From Polaromonas sp. AET17H-212 (GTDB lineage: Bacteria; Pseudomonadota; Gammaproteobacteria; Burkholderiales; Burkholderiaceae_C), in contig NZ_NBZW01000023.1 in the NCBI RefSeq assembly GCF_002379085.1, positions 1 through 64,000 on the forward strand: a stretch of 64,000 nucleotides of DNA, written 5' to 3'. The notes beneath the pieces are model-generated. The model made no database searches. It worked only from the letters and a program-made list of their open reading frames with translations, and was not told the DNA's origin. This document shows, piece after piece, positions 16,543 through 25,443 of this stretch; position 1 is the first letter of the stretch; each line of letters starts with the position of its first letter. Made by a program: the position numbers and the translations under genes.

Positions 16543-18882
16543 GTGTCCACCACACCCGCAGCAGCCATTCAACCGACCCGTTTTGGCAGTGGCCAGGCCG
16601 TGCGCCGCCTCGAAGACGACGCCCTGCTGGCCGGCACCGGCCAGTTCACCGACGACGTGACCCTGCCGGAGCAGGTGGCCCTGTTTTTTGTGCGTTCACC
16701 GTATCCGCACGCGCGCATTGTGGCGGTGGACAGCGCCGCCGCGCTGGCCATGCCGGGCGTGTTGACGGTCGTGACCGGCGCCGACCTGGTGGCCGCCGGC
16801 GTCAAGCCGATTCCCGGCTCCAGCGGCTTTTCAAGGGCCGATGGCTCGCCCGGTGTGTCACCGGCGCGCCGTGTGCTAGCCCATGAACGGGTACGTTTCG
16901 TCGGCGAGGCGGTCGCTGCCGTGGTCGCGCAGACCCTGCAGCAGGCCCGCGATGCCGCCGAAGCCGTGATGGTGGACTACGACGAGCTGCCCATGGTGGT
17001 GGACGTGAACGATGCCACCGCGCCCGGCGCCCCGGCGCTGGCGCCGGAAGCCCCCGACAACATAGCCTGCGAGACGCGTTACGGCAGCGTGGAAGCCACC
17101 GCCGCGGCCTTTGCCAGGGCCCGCCATGTGGTGGCGCTGGACATCGTCAACCAGCGCCTGCACGCGCTGACCCTGGAGCCGCGCTCGGTGCTGGCCGCGT
17201 TCGACAAAACCTCGCAGCGCCTGACGATACGCATGAGCACCCAGATGCCCACGGGGGTGCGCAACTCGGTGTGTGACGCGCTGGGCATGGCGCAGGAGCA
17301 GGTGCGTGTGGTGGTCGGTGATGTGGGTGGCGGCTTCGGCATGAAGACCGGCGTGTACCCCGAAGACATTGCCGCCGCGTATTGCGCCCGCGCCTTGCAG
17401 CGCCCGGTCAAATGGGTGGCTGAGCGCAGCGAGGAATTCATTTCCGCCTGCCACGGCCGCGATGTGTCGAGCCGCGCCGAACTGGCGCTCGACGCGCACG
17501 GGAAAATACTCGCGCTGCGCCTGGCCTCGCTGGCCAATGTGGGCGCGTACACCACCGGCGCGGGGGTGGCCATCCAGGTGCTGATCGGCCCCTGGGTGCA
17601 GACCAGTGTCTACGACATCCAGACCATCGACTTTCATTTCAGCGCCGTGCTGACCAACACCGCACCCACCAGCGCCTACCGCGGTGCGGGCCGGCCCGAG
17701 GCCATTTTCACGATGGAACGGCTGATGGACGAGGCCGCGCGCCAGACCGGCATCGACCGCATTGAACTGCGCCGGCGCAACTTCATCCAGCCCGCGCAGA
17801 TGCCCTACACCAACCCCATGGGCCAGGTCTATGACACCGGTAAGTTCGAGTCGGTGATGGACCAGGCGCTGCTGCTGGCCGACTGGAAAGGCTTTGATGC
17901 GCGGGCGGCGCAGTCAGCCTCGCGCGGCCTGTTGCGCGGTCTCGGCATTGCCACCTTTCTCGAGTGGACCGGCGGCAACGCGCTGGAAGAAACCGTGACG
18001 GTCGCGGTGCAGGCCGACGGCATGATCGAGGTTTTCACCGCCGTCAACGCCATGGGGCAGGGCATTGCCACCACGCTGACGCAGCTGGTGGTGGACGCCT
18101 TTGGCGTGCCCGCCGACCAGGTGCGGGTGGTGATGGGCGACACCGACCGCGGCAACGGCTTTGGCAGCGCCGGTTCACGTTCGCTGTTCACCGGGGGCTC
18201 GGCGGTGCGCGCCGGTGCCGACAAGGCGATTGCACTGGGCAAACAGCTGGCTGCCAAGGAATTCGAGGCGGCCGAGCAGGACATCGTTTATGCGAGTGGC
18301 GACTTCACGGTCGCCGGCACCGACCTGCACATCGGCCTGTTCGATCTGGCCGCGCGGCAAGGCGACCGGCAGATCTTTGTGGACTCCACCACCACGGTGG
18401 CCGGGCCCACCTGGCCCAACGGCTGCCACATCAGCGAGGTCGAGGTCGACCCGCAGACCGGCCAGGTGGCGGTCGTGGCCTACGCGTCGGTCAATGACGT
18501 CGGCCGTGTCGTCAACCCGATGATCGTGCGCGGCCAGCTCGACGGCGGTGCGGTGCAGGGCATCGGCCAGGCACTGTGCGAGCACATGGTCTATGACCGC
18601 GAGACCGGCCAGCCCGTGACCGGCAGCCTGATGGACTACGCCGCGCCGCGTGCCGACACCGCGCCCGGTTTCAGGACCGAGATGGACGAGTCCACGCCTT
18701 GCCTGAACAACCCGTTGGGCGTCAAGGGGGTGGGCGAACTCGGCACCATTGGCGCCGGCCCCACGGTGGTCAACGCCGTGGCCGACGCGCTGGCCCGCCG
18801 CGGCATGACCGCCCAGGCCAGGGCGCTGCAGATGCCGATCTCACCGGCGCGGCTCTGGCAATGGATGCAACCCGGCGCCTGA
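16543..18882 (+). CDS. Molybdopterin-binding subunit of a xanthine dehydrogenase/CoxL family hydroxylase
   Basis: Large catalytic subunit (779 aa) of an aldehyde oxidase/xanthine dehydrogenase family enzyme, which hydroxylates or oxidises a substrate at a Mo-cytosine-dinucleotide centre. It starts with the conserved GQAVRRLEDDALLAGTGQFTDDV, contains GDVGGGFGMKTGVYPED, the loop AYRGAGRPEA (the form II motif, not the AYxCSFR of true CO dehydrogenase), QGIATTLTQL, and near the C-terminus VKGVGELGTIGAGP with the catalytic Glu. The GTG start at 16543 has AGGAG six bases upstream. The FAD and iron-sulfur subunits usually encoded beside it are absent, so it is an orphan here. Substrate unknown. Confidence 0.9.
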   Translation: MSTTPAAAIQPTRFGSGQAVRRLEDDALLAGTGQFTDDVTLPEQVALFFVRSPYPHARIVAVDSAAALAMPGVLTVVTGADLVAAGVKPIPGSSGFSRADGSPGVSPARRVLAHERVRFVGEAVAAVVAQTLQQARDAAEAVMVDYDELPMVVDVNDATAPGAPALAPEAPDNIACETRYGSVEATAAAFARARHVVALDIVNQRLHALTLEPRSVLAAFDKTSQRLTIRMSTQMPTGVRNSVCDALGMAQEQVRVVVGDVGGGFGMKTGVYPEDIAAAYCARALQRPVKWVAERSEEFISACHGRDVSSRAELALDAHGKILALRLASLANVGAYTTGAGVAIQVLIGPWVQTSVYDIQTIDFHFSAVLTNTAPTSAYRGAGRPEAIFTMERLMDEAARQTGIDRIELRRRNFIQPAQMPYTNPMGQVYDTGKFESVMDQALLLADWKGFDARAAQSASRGLLRGLGIATFLEWTGGNALEETVTVAVQADGMIEVFTAVNAMGQGIATTLTQLVVDAFGVPADQVRVVMGDTDRGNGFGSAGSRSLFTGGSAVRAGADKAIALGKQLAAKEFEAAEQDIVYASGDFTVAGTDLHIGLFDLAARQGDRQIFVDSTTTVAGPTWPNGCHISEVEVDPQTGQVAVVAYASVNDVGRVVNPMIVRGQLDGGAVQGIGQALCEHMVYDRETGQPVTGSLMDYAAPRADTAPGFRTEMDESTPCLNNPLGVKGVGELGTIGAGPTVVNAVADALARRGMTAQARALQMPISPARLWQWMQPGA

Positions 18883-19001
18883 ACGCCTGAACGCCTGACC
18901 GTTGATCGGTCGAAGTCAAGGGCGTTCTGGCCGCACTTCGGCCAACCGGGCGGCCCGCTCGTAGTTACACTTTTTGACTACGTTGACTTTGAAGGCGCTC
19001 C

Positions 19002-19202
19002 GTGTTTCGTCACCTTGTGGCCTGTGTGGCCGTGCTCTCAGGCTGTGCGCTCGCCCATGCCGAAAAACCAGTTGAGGCCTTCTTTCCGGTCAATCCGTAC
19101 AACGTCCATCTGACCGCTGCCTGCTGGAATCCGGTCATCCAGTCTGTTGCTACCGTCCAGCAAGTCGGCCCCGTCCGGCCTGCGCTGAGCAGCGGTCAAT
19201 GA
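19002..19202 (+). CDS. Tiny exported protein translationally coupled to the hybrid kinase
   Basis: A 66-residue protein from a GTG start: a signal peptide ([19 protein letters not shown]) cleaved before [11 protein letters not shown], then about 45 residues with one cysteine. The sequence LSGCA could also be read as a lipobox. Its stop overlaps the start of the hybrid histidine kinase as ATGA, which implies translational coupling. No family is recognised. Position suggests a periplasmic partner or ligand-binding accessory of the kinase; this is inference only. Confidence 0.6.
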   Translation: MFRHLVACVAVLSGCALAHAEKPVEAFFPVNPYNVHLTAACWNPVIQSVATVQQVGPVRPALSSGQ

Positions 19203-21232
19203 TCGCGCTGGCCCGACTCCTTCCGCAGTCGCTGGTTGCGCGCGTCTACCTTCTTTACACGCTGACACTGCTGCTGTTTGTCTGCAGCGGCCTGTGGCTT
19301 TTTTATCATTACCAGTTCTCCAAGGCCGTTGAAAACGCCCAGGACTCGGCGACCATGCTGGTCGAGGTGGCCGTGCAGACCATTTCCGACAGCGCCGTGA
19401 TCGGGGACCATCACACCATCAAACGCATTCTGGACAAGGCTGTCCTGCAGTCGCAGTTTTCGTCGGCCTCGTTCATCGATCTTGCAGGCGGGGTCATCGA
19501 ACGCCACCACGCCCAGCCGCCACCCGTGTCTCCCCCCGCATGGCTGCTCGAGGCGGCGGCAGCTAACCTGCATGACGTCAGCCGGACCCTTTCCCTGGGC
19601 GGGCGTGACTATGGCGTGCTGCGTCTGGGGTTTGCGGTGGACCAGGTGGCTGCAGGCTTGTGGCAGCTGATGCTGGCCGCCCTGGGGCTGGCGCTGGCCG
19701 GTGTTGCCGGCGGGCTGCTGCTGATCTGGTTTCCGCTGCGCCACTGGCTGGGTTCGCTGGAGCGGGTGCACACCTTCAAGGCGGACTTTCCGCGCCATGG
19801 CGATCTCGCGGCGAGGCCACTGCTGCTGCAGAGTCTGCCGCTGGAATTTCGCCCCACGTTCGAGGTTCTCGACCAGACCGCCCACAGCCTGAGAAAAGAG
19901 CTGGCCAACCGCGAGGAGGCCTTGGGGTCGCTGCGCAGCGCGCTGGCGGAACTGCTGCCCCAGGTTGCATCCGACGGTTTCGCAGGAAGTGACGACATCG
20001 CCGTGTTGTCCCGCACGATCGCCGACCTGGTGCAGGAGCGCGGCGCCAGGCGCGACGAACTGCAGGAGGCCGTCGCGGCAGCACAGTCAGCCAACCGGGC
20101 CAAAAGCGAATTTCTCGCCAACATGAGCCACGAGATCCGCACCCCCATGAACGGCATCCTGGGCATGACCGGCCTGGTGCTCAAAACCGAGCTGACGGCG
20201 CAGCAGAGGCAGTTTCTCGGCATTGTGAAGACTTCGGCCGATGCCTTGCTGACCATCATTGACGACATCCTGGACCTCTCGAAAATCGAGGCAGGCATGC
20301 TCACCATGGAGCTGATCCCTTTCGATCTGCACCAGTTGATGGACGAGGCGGTTCAGTCGCTTTCCCTGCGGGCCCAGGAAAAAGGGCTGCGCCTGAGCCG
20401 CACCATGGCCGCTGCGGTGCCCCGGCGGATTGTGGGCGAACAGGTGCGGCTGCGGCAGATTTTGCTGAACCTGATGGGCAATGCCGTCAAGTTCACCGAC
20501 CGCGGCGAGGTCAGCGTTCACTGCACGCTGGAGCCCCGCGAATCCGGCGGCGCCATGCTGCACTTCACCGTGACCGACACCGGCATCGGCATTTCCCCTG
20601 AAAAGCAGCAGCATATTTTCCAGGCCTTCAGCCAGGAAGACACGTCGACCACGCGCAGGTTTGGCGGCTCGGGCTTGGGGTTGACGATTTCGCGCCGCCT
20701 GGTCGGCCTGATGCAGGGCGAGTTGTGGGTGGACAGCAGCCCCGGTGCCGGCAGCAGGTTTCATTTCACCATGGCCTTCACCGAGGACGTGACGCCCTTG
20801 CCGGCGCCGGACGCCTTGCCGGTGTTCTCGGCGACCCTGCCGCCGGGGACGAAAGAGGAGCTGCCGGTGCTGGTGGTGGAAGACAACCTGATCAACCAGA
20901 CCCTGGTGATGACACTGCTGCAACGTGGCGGCTACCGCGTGACCCTGGCGGGCACCGGGCGGGAAGCCGTGGAGAAATTCCTGATGCACCGCTTTTGCAT
21001 CATCCTGATGGACATGCAGATGCCCGACCTGGACGGCATTGAGGCGACCAAGGCGATTCGCCTGCTCGAACGCAAACAGGAGCGCCTGCGCACGCCCATT
21101 GTGGCCATGACGGCCAACGCCATGCGGGGTGACCGCGAGCGTTGCCTGGAGGCCGGCATGGACGACTACCTGGCCAAACCCATCAAGACCACGGAGCTGT
21201 TTGCCATCATCGAAACCCTGATCGCGGACTGA
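19199..21232 (+). CDS. Hybrid sensor histidine kinase/response regulator
   Basis: Membrane-bound signalling protein of 677 residues. Two membrane helices at about residues 15-40 and 150-180 bracket a periplasmic sensor domain of about 110 residues. A coiled linker leads to the HisKA dimerisation helix with phospho-accepting His311 in [11 protein letters not shown]. The HATPase domain shows the N box [11 protein letters not shown], the G1 box DTGIGI and [16 protein letters not shown]-terminal receiver domain has VVEDN, phospho-accepting Asp605 in [11 protein letters not shown], and the conserved TAN and Lys in YLAKPIK. No Hpt domain or output regulator is adjacent, so its downstream partner lies elsewhere. 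Confidence 0.93.
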   Translation: MIALARLLPQSLVARVYLLYTLTLLLFVCSGLWLFYHYQFSKAVENAQDSATMLVEVAVQTISDSAVIGDHHTIKRILDKAVLQSQFSSASFIDLAGGVIERHHAQPPPVSPPAWLLEAAAANLHDVSRTLSLGGRDYGVLRLGFAVDQVAAGLWQLMLAALGLALAGVAGGLLLIWFPLRHWLGSLERVHTFKADFPRHGDLAARPLLLQSLPLEFRPTFEVLDQTAHSLRKELANREEALGSLRSALAELLPQVASDGFAGSDDIAVLSRTIADLVQERGARRDELQEAVAAAQSANRAKSEFLANMSHEIRTPMNGILGMTGLVLKTELTAQQRQFLGIVKTSADALLTIIDDILDLSKIEAGMLTMELIPFDLHQLMDEAVQSLSLRAQEKGLRLSRTMAAAVPRRIVGEQVRLRQILLNLMGNAVKFTDRGEVSVHCTLEPRESGGAMLHFTVTDTGIGISPEKQQHIFQAFSQEDTSTTRRFGGSGLGLTISRRLVGLMQGELWVDSSPGAGSRFHFTMAFTEDVTPLPAPDALPVFSATLPPGTKEELPVLVVEDNLINQTLVMTLLQRGGYRVTLAGTGREAVEKFLMHRFCIILMDMQMPDLDGIEATKAIRLLERKQERLRTPIVAMTANAMRGDRERCLEAGMDDYLAKPIKTTELFAIIETLIAD

Positions 21233-21362
21233 CCGGGGGCGCGGTTTGGTCCCGGCCGGTGCCACTTTCCAGCGGCGGGTGTGCCAGGTATTGTTGCCGA
21301 AGTCCGCCGGGAAAAATCAGAAAACAAAAATCGCCTGCAGCCCTTTTAAAATGGGCGCGAGA

Positions 21363-21392
21363 AGCTATCAAAAACAGAGCGCTTTAAAGCGC
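21363..21392 (+). repeat. GCTATCAAAA repeat joined to a 14-bp perfect palindrome
   Basis: AGCTATCAAAAACAGAG is followed at once by GCGCTTTAAAGCGC (21379-21392), a perfect palindrome. The unit sits between the convergent hybrid kinase and TerB genes and may act as a weak terminator. Confidence 0.65.
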
Positions 21393-21402
21393 CAGACCCC
21401 GC

Positions 21403-21870
21403 TCAGGCAGGGCCGGCGGCTTTCTTGGCGCGCATCTTGGCGCCTATGTATTCGCCATGCGTGACATGCAGCAGGCCGGCAATCTTGCTGATCAGGTGGT
21501 TTTCATGGGCGTCGAGGTGGGCGTCCGAATACGCCACCTGCCACATGGTTTCCACCATCTGGATCTTCTGCGCCTGCGTGAAATGCTCGTTCATGGCGGA
21601 GGTGAAGCGGTGGTAGTCGTGGCTGGTCCTGGCCGTGTCTTCGGCCAGTTCCAGCAGCCGGGCCAGCTCGTCGTCGGCGAGCGAAAATTTTTCGCGCAGC
21701 GTGTCCAGCACGGTGGCCCTTTCGGCGGCGGTGATGGCCGGGTCGGCACGCATGACTTCCACCAGCAGCACGGCGGTGCCCAGTTGCAGCGCATGGTCGC
21801 GCTCACCGGGAGATTGGGCCCGGGCAGGCGCGGTGAAAGTGTCAAACAGGTCTTTGAGGGTTCTGAGCAT
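21403..21870 (-). CDS. TerB-family protein
   Basis: A 155-residue cytoplasmic protein with the all-helical TerB (tellurite resistance B-like) fold: AVLLVEVMRADPAITAAERATV, then VETMWQVAYSDAHLDAHENHLISKIAGLLHV. The acidic D-x-x-x-x-x-x-E patterns (ADPAITAAE and SDAHLDAHE) are the metal-binding motifs of this family. Its molecular role is unsettled; it is linked to stress responses. The ATG at 21870 has AAGGAA four bases upstream. A second, unrelated-looking TerB protein is encoded at 27110. Confidence 0.82.
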   Translation of the reverse strand: MLRTLKDLFDTFTAPARAQSPGERDHALQLGTAVLLVEVMRADPAITAAERATVLDTLREKFSLADDELARLLELAEDTARTSHDYHRFTSAMNEHFTQAQKIQMVETMWQVAYSDAHLDAHENHLISKIAGLLHVTHGEYIGAKMRAKKAAGPA

Positions 21871-22140
21871 CGACTTCCTTGGGAGCTTTGCGGCCATGCG
21901 CGCAAACACTTGCACGATGGAGCCGGCGGGCGCAGATTGGTTCCCGCCCCGGCGCCGGGGTGGGAGGCTCCCACGCCTTCAACAGGGACAAACGGGGCGT
22001 TTCTGCAAGGCGTGAGAAGCCGGGTTAAAACATGAAACATCGTTGCTTCCCACCAGGCCTGGCGCCTGATCCATGTCATGGCCGGGCAGTGCTTGGCGTG
22101 GAATACTGACCATTCTGCGACAAGCTTTTCATGGAGTGTC

Positions 22141-22542
22141 GTGCCCCTGATGAACTGGTTGAAAAAACTCCCGAACTCCCGGCGCGCCGCCAGCGGCCTG
22201 GAGTGGACGCTGTGGCGCAAGCTGCCGCTGATCGCCGCGGTGGGTACGCTGCTGCCCCTGCTGGTCCTGGGGCTGGTGTACCTGTTCAACGATCCCGCCG
22301 CCGGTGCCGCCCAGGCGCGCTGGGCGCAGATGGTGGGCTACATGGTGCTGGGCGCGATCCTTTTCCATTGGTCCATGGTGGTCACGGTGGCTTTTGGTTG
22401 CGTGGTCGTGATGATCATGAAAGGCCCCGGTTATGTGGCCGACGGCCTCTGGGTGTCGCACAGCGACCGGCCGCGCGACGGCATGGAAAGCCTCGAAGAG
22501 GCCGCCAGCCGCCGGCCGACCCAGGCAGCCCCGCGCGACTGA
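22141..22542 (+). CDS. Small inner-membrane protein of unknown function
   Basis: A 133-residue protein with two strong membrane helices (about residues 32-52 and 72-98) separated by a short polar loop, and a charged C-terminal tail. The GTG at 22141 is chosen because GGAG lies four bases upstream; an ATG nine bases later is too far from that site. No named domain. It is the first of three same-strand genes (with DHH and AhpD-like) spaced by 24-42 bases. Confidence 0.68.
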   Translation: MPLMNWLKKLPNSRRAASGLEWTLWRKLPLIAAVGTLLPLLVLGLVYLFNDPAAGAAQARWAQMVGYMVLGAILFHWSMVVTVAFGCVVVMIMKGPGYVADGLWVSHSDRPRDGMESLEEAASRRPTQAAPRD

Positions 22543-22584
22543 TCCGCGAAGAAGCCCGCGCCGCCGGGCGACAATCAGAGGGCC

Positions 22585-23535
22585 ATGAAAACCATACTTC
22601 CCCTGCAACTGCTGGTTGCCCCCGACAAAAACGACCCGCAGCCGCTGATTCTTTACCATGGCCGCGGCTGCCCGGACGGCTTTGCCGCGGCCCTGGCCGC
22701 TTGGCTGTATTACGAAGGCCGGGCCGAACTGGTGGGGCTGGACCACGGCGACACCCGTTCGATCGATGACCTGCCGGCGCTGGCCGGACGCGCCGTCTAC
22801 ATCCTCGACTTTTCGTTTTCCGCCGACATCCTGCGTGGCATCGAAGAACGCGCCGCCAAACTCGTGATGCTGGACCACCACAAAAGCGCCGCAGAAAAAC
22901 TCACGGGGTTTGCCTGCCGCTGCGGGGTGGTGCACTTCGACATGGACAAATGCGGCGCCCGCCTGGCCTGGGAATTTTTTCATCCCACCGCCCCCTTGCC
23001 GGACCTGGTGCGTTATATCGAGGACCGCGACATCTGGGTCTGGCGCCATCCCGAGAGCCCGGCCTTCCTGGCGGCGCTTGACATGGAGCCCCACGACTTT
23101 GCGCGCTGGGCGGCCATCGCCGCCTTCAGCCCCGAACAGGTGACGGCCTTCATGGCGCGGGGCCAGGCGATGGACGAAAAATTCAGCAAGCTGGCGGCCG
23201 GCATCGCCGAGAACGCGCAGCCCGTCATCTTCAACGGCCAGCACGGCCTGATGGTCAATGCACCCGGCGTGTTTCACAGCCTGGTGGGCGACCTGCTTTC
23301 CAAACAAAGCGGCACCTTTGCGCTGATGTGGACGGTCGCCCCGGGCGGCGTCGTCAAGGCCGGCCTGCGTTCGCAGCGCGGCTTTGACTGCATCGCGCTG
23401 GCCGAGAGCATGGGCGGCGGCGGCCATGCACAGGCCTGCGGCTTCAAGATGGGCGTGGCGCGCCTGCCCGAACTGCTCAGCGGCGTGTTTGACGCGGCCG
23501 CAGCGCCGGACGCCAGCGCCCGGCAAGCCACCTGA
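22585..23535 (+). CDS. DHH-family phosphoesterase
   Basis: A 316-residue protein of the DHH/DHHA1 superfamily (RecJ, NrnA and relatives), likely an Mn-dependent nuclease or phosphodiesterase in the cytoplasm. The N-terminal metal-binding motifs are HGRGCPDGFAAAL near residue 25, LDHGDT near 52, the YILDFSF strand and the namesake LDHHKSA near 96. The C-terminal part has ALAESMGGGGHAQACGF, the GGGH substrate-binding motif. In this subgroup the order of parts is normal, but the first motif is HGxxxPDG rather than HxxxDxD. The specific substrate is unknown. Confidence 0.87.
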   Translation: MKTILPLQLLVAPDKNDPQPLILYHGRGCPDGFAAALAAWLYYEGRAELVGLDHGDTRSIDDLPALAGRAVYILDFSFSADILRGIEERAAKLVMLDHHKSAAEKLTGFACRCGVVHFDMDKCGARLAWEFFHPTAPLPDLVRYIEDRDIWVWRHPESPAFLAALDMEPHDFARWAAIAAFSPEQVTAFMARGQAMDEKFSKLAAGIAENAQPVIFNGQHGLMVNAPGVFHSLVGDLLSKQSGTFALMWTVAPGGVVKAGLRSQRGFDCIALAESMGGGGHAQACGFKMGVARLPELLSGVFDAAAAPDASARQAT

Positions 23536-23559
23536 AAACCATCCACGGACACCCCAGCC

Positions 23560-24153
23560 ATGCCACGCCTTGCACCCTTGCCGCCCGACACCACGCCGGC
23601 GCTCAAACCACATTTCGATTTTTTCCTGACCACGCTGGGGTTCACGCCCAACAGTGTGCTGACCATGCAGCGCAAGCCCAAACTCGTGCAGGCGCTGGCG
23701 CAGCTCAATGGCGCGGTGATGGACCCCGAAGGCGAGGTGGACCTGGGCTTTCGTCGGCTGATCGGCCATGTGGTTAGCAAGGTGGCGGGCTGCCTGTACT
23801 GCCAGGCGCACACCCTGCTCGGGGCCAAAAACTTCGGCATCAGCGAAGCCAAGCTCGCCGACGTCTGGCGCTATGCCAGCAGCCCGCTCTACAGCCAGCG
23901 TGAACGCCTGGCCCTGGACTTTGCCCTGGCCGCAGCCAGCCAGCCCAACGCCGTGACCGACCCACAGTTTGCGCAGCTGCAGCAGCACTGGAGCGACAGC
24001 GAAATCACCGAGATCCTCGGCGTGGTGGCGCTGTTTGCCTTTTTGAATCGCTGGAACGACACCATGGCCACGCCGCTCGAAGCCAGCCCCGCGGCCGTGG
24101 CCACGCAGGCCCTCGGCGATCAGGGCTGGACCGCGGGCAAACACGCGGCCTGA
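23560..24153 (+). CDS. AhpD-like carboxymuconolactone decarboxylase family protein
   Basis: A 197-residue helical protein with the AhpD-type redox motif: GCLYCQAHTLLGAK near residue 79, in which Cys-x-x-Cys and the following His form the peroxidase-like active site of this family. It probably takes part in thiol-dependent peroxide detoxification; the reductant and substrate are unknown. It follows the DHH gene by 24 bases and is likely co-transcribed. No signal peptide. Confidence 0.85.
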   Translation: MPRLAPLPPDTTPALKPHFDFFLTTLGFTPNSVLTMQRKPKLVQALAQLNGAVMDPEGEVDLGFRRLIGHVVSKVAGCLYCQAHTLLGAKNFGISEAKLADVWRYASSPLYSQRERLALDFALAAASQPNAVTDPQFAQLQQHWSDSEITEILGVVALFAFLNRWNDTMATPLEASPAAVATQALGDQGWTAGKHAA

Positions 24154-24513
24154 GGCGGCAGCCCGGCCCGGGGCCATGGTGCATGGACCGGGCACTGATG
24201 AGGGGAGCCGGGGGAGGCGTTTGGCAATGCACACCAAACCGCCGGGCCGAAGCGCAATGCAACGCCACGCCGGGAGCATGCGCATCTGGATACCACTGCA
24301 GTCGCGCGGTAAATGCCCGGTAAATCTCCGTTTTCCTTACACGGCGTTCACACAGCCAGGCCAACAATGGCCCCACTGAGTCACACACAGCCTTCAAAAA
24401 GCAGCGATTCAGGAGCAGCTCCCACCGCCGCTTGCCGACCCTGGAAACCGTTCCAGCCACCGCAAGCTGCCCACCGGGCTGCTGGTTATTCATCCGCATC
24501 GCAGGAGAACCCC
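24154..24513. other. Intergenic region of 360 bases, no gene seen
   Basis: No frame looks coding. The direct repeat CGGTAAAT occurs twice near 24308-24326, 12 bases apart, upstream of the periplasmic two-repeat protein and could be part of its control region. Confidence 0.4.
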
Positions 24514-25131
24514 ATGAAATCGAAACTGTTGACCGCTTCCTTGTTGGCATCTGCCTTGTTCGCCGGTCTGGGCATGGCCCCGGTGATGGCGCAGGGCAAC
24601 TACACCCCGGGCATTGACCAGTCGCAGCAGGCGATCGGTGCGCGCATCCAGCAGGGCATGGCGTCCGGCCACATCACGCCTTCCGAGGCGCAGGCGCTGT
24701 ACCAGCGTGACCGCGAGATCGAAGCCCGCGAAATGCACTTCAAGGCCAACGGCAGTGCCAACCCGCAGGAGCGCCAGCAGTTGCGCGCCGACCTCGGTGC
24801 CCTGAGCGCCGATGTGGAACGCATGATGGCCAACCGCGACGTGGTCCGTCCCGGCTATGCAGACCAGGCCGTCGCCACCCCCGGCATCGACCAGCGCGCG
24901 CAGGAGATCAGCCAGCTCATTGACGAGGGTGTGCGCTCTGGCCGCATCACCCAGCGCGAAGCGCGCAGGCTGTACAAACGCGAGCGTGTGATTGAGCGCC
25001 AGGAGCAGGCCTTCAAGTCTGACGGCGTCGTGACCCAGCAGGAGCGCCGGCAACTGCGCGCCGAGCTGTCCGCACTGCGCGACGACGTGGAGCGCATGAT
25101 GCGCAACGACCGCCGTAACGGCCGCGGTTAA
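24514..25131 (+). CDS. Periplasmic protein made of two tandem 80-residue helical repeats
   Basis: A 205-residue exported protein: signal peptide cleaved near VMAQG (residue 27), then two repeats. Each begins with TPGIDQ, passes through I-x-x-G-x-x-S/R-G-x-I-T-x-x-E-A-x-x-L-Y-x-R-x-R-x-I-E and ends QERxQLRAxLxALxxDVERMM. Repeat 1 spans about residues 31-110, repeat 2 about 116-196. The second helix pair ends with an Arg-rich tail. The ATG has GCAGGAGA upstream, and a strong terminator follows the gene. Similar proteins are widespread in Burkholderiales; I know of no function. Confidence 0.8.
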   Translation: MKSKLLTASLLASALFAGLGMAPVMAQGNYTPGIDQSQQAIGARIQQGMASGHITPSEAQALYQRDREIEAREMHFKANGSANPQERQQLRADLGALSADVERMMANRDVVRPGYADQAVATPGIDQRAQEISQLIDEGVRSGRITQREARRLYKRERVIERQEQAFKSDGVVTQQERRQLRAELSALRDDVERMMRNDRRNGRG

Positions 25132-25163
25132 GGCAGGCCTCGGGCGCTCACAGCGTCCCGACC

Positions 25164-25191
25164 AAAAAGCCAGGCAGTGCCTGGCTTTTTT
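25164..25191 (+). terminator. Rho-independent terminator after the two-repeat protein gene
   Basis: AAAAAGCCAGGCA pairs with TGCCTGGCTTTTT across a one- to four-base loop, ending in a T-run. The A-run on the other side would also terminate minus-strand transcription. Confidence 0.88.
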
Positions 25192-25237
25192 ATTGATGGT
25201 CAAAAATGGCTTCAGACCAACAAGGACGTGCGCAGTC

Positions 25238-25256
25238 AGCTATCAAAAATGGAGCA
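25238..25256 (+). repeat. Copy of the AGCTATCAAAA intergenic repeat
   Basis: AGCTATCAAAAATGGAGCA, located between the terminator and the tRNA-Ala 3' end. Confidence 0.65.
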
Positions 25257-25299
25257 GTGGCGGCCGGGAAGGACAGGGGGTGCATCGAACCAGACGGAG

Positions 25300-25372
25300 T
25301 GGAGAGGAGGAGGATCGAACTCCCGACCTCTGCATTGCGAACGCAGCGCTCTCCCAGCTGAGCTACCCCCCC
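25300..25372 (-). tRNA. tRNA-Ala (anticodon CGC, codon GCG)
   Basis: A 73-base cloverleaf reads on the minus strand: acceptor GGGGGGG paired with CCTCTCC, D-arm TAGCTCAGCTGGGAGAGC, anticodon stem-loop CTGCG-TTCGCAA-TGCAG with anticodon CGC, and T-arm containing GTTCGATC. The acceptor and T stems use G-T pairs. The discriminator base is A and CCA is not encoded. The G-run extends one base beyond the acceptor. Confidence 0.92.
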
Positions 25373-25443
25373 CACAACTGCGAATTCTAGCCAACTGCGC
25401 CGCGCACCGCCAGCCCCGCCGGGGCCCGCTTGCCGCTTCCGGT

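Noticed and set aside
22129..24285. A 718-codon minus-strand frame across the DHH and AhpD-like genes
   Set aside because: It is antisense to two clear families, is His/Gln/Gly-rich, and has no domain.
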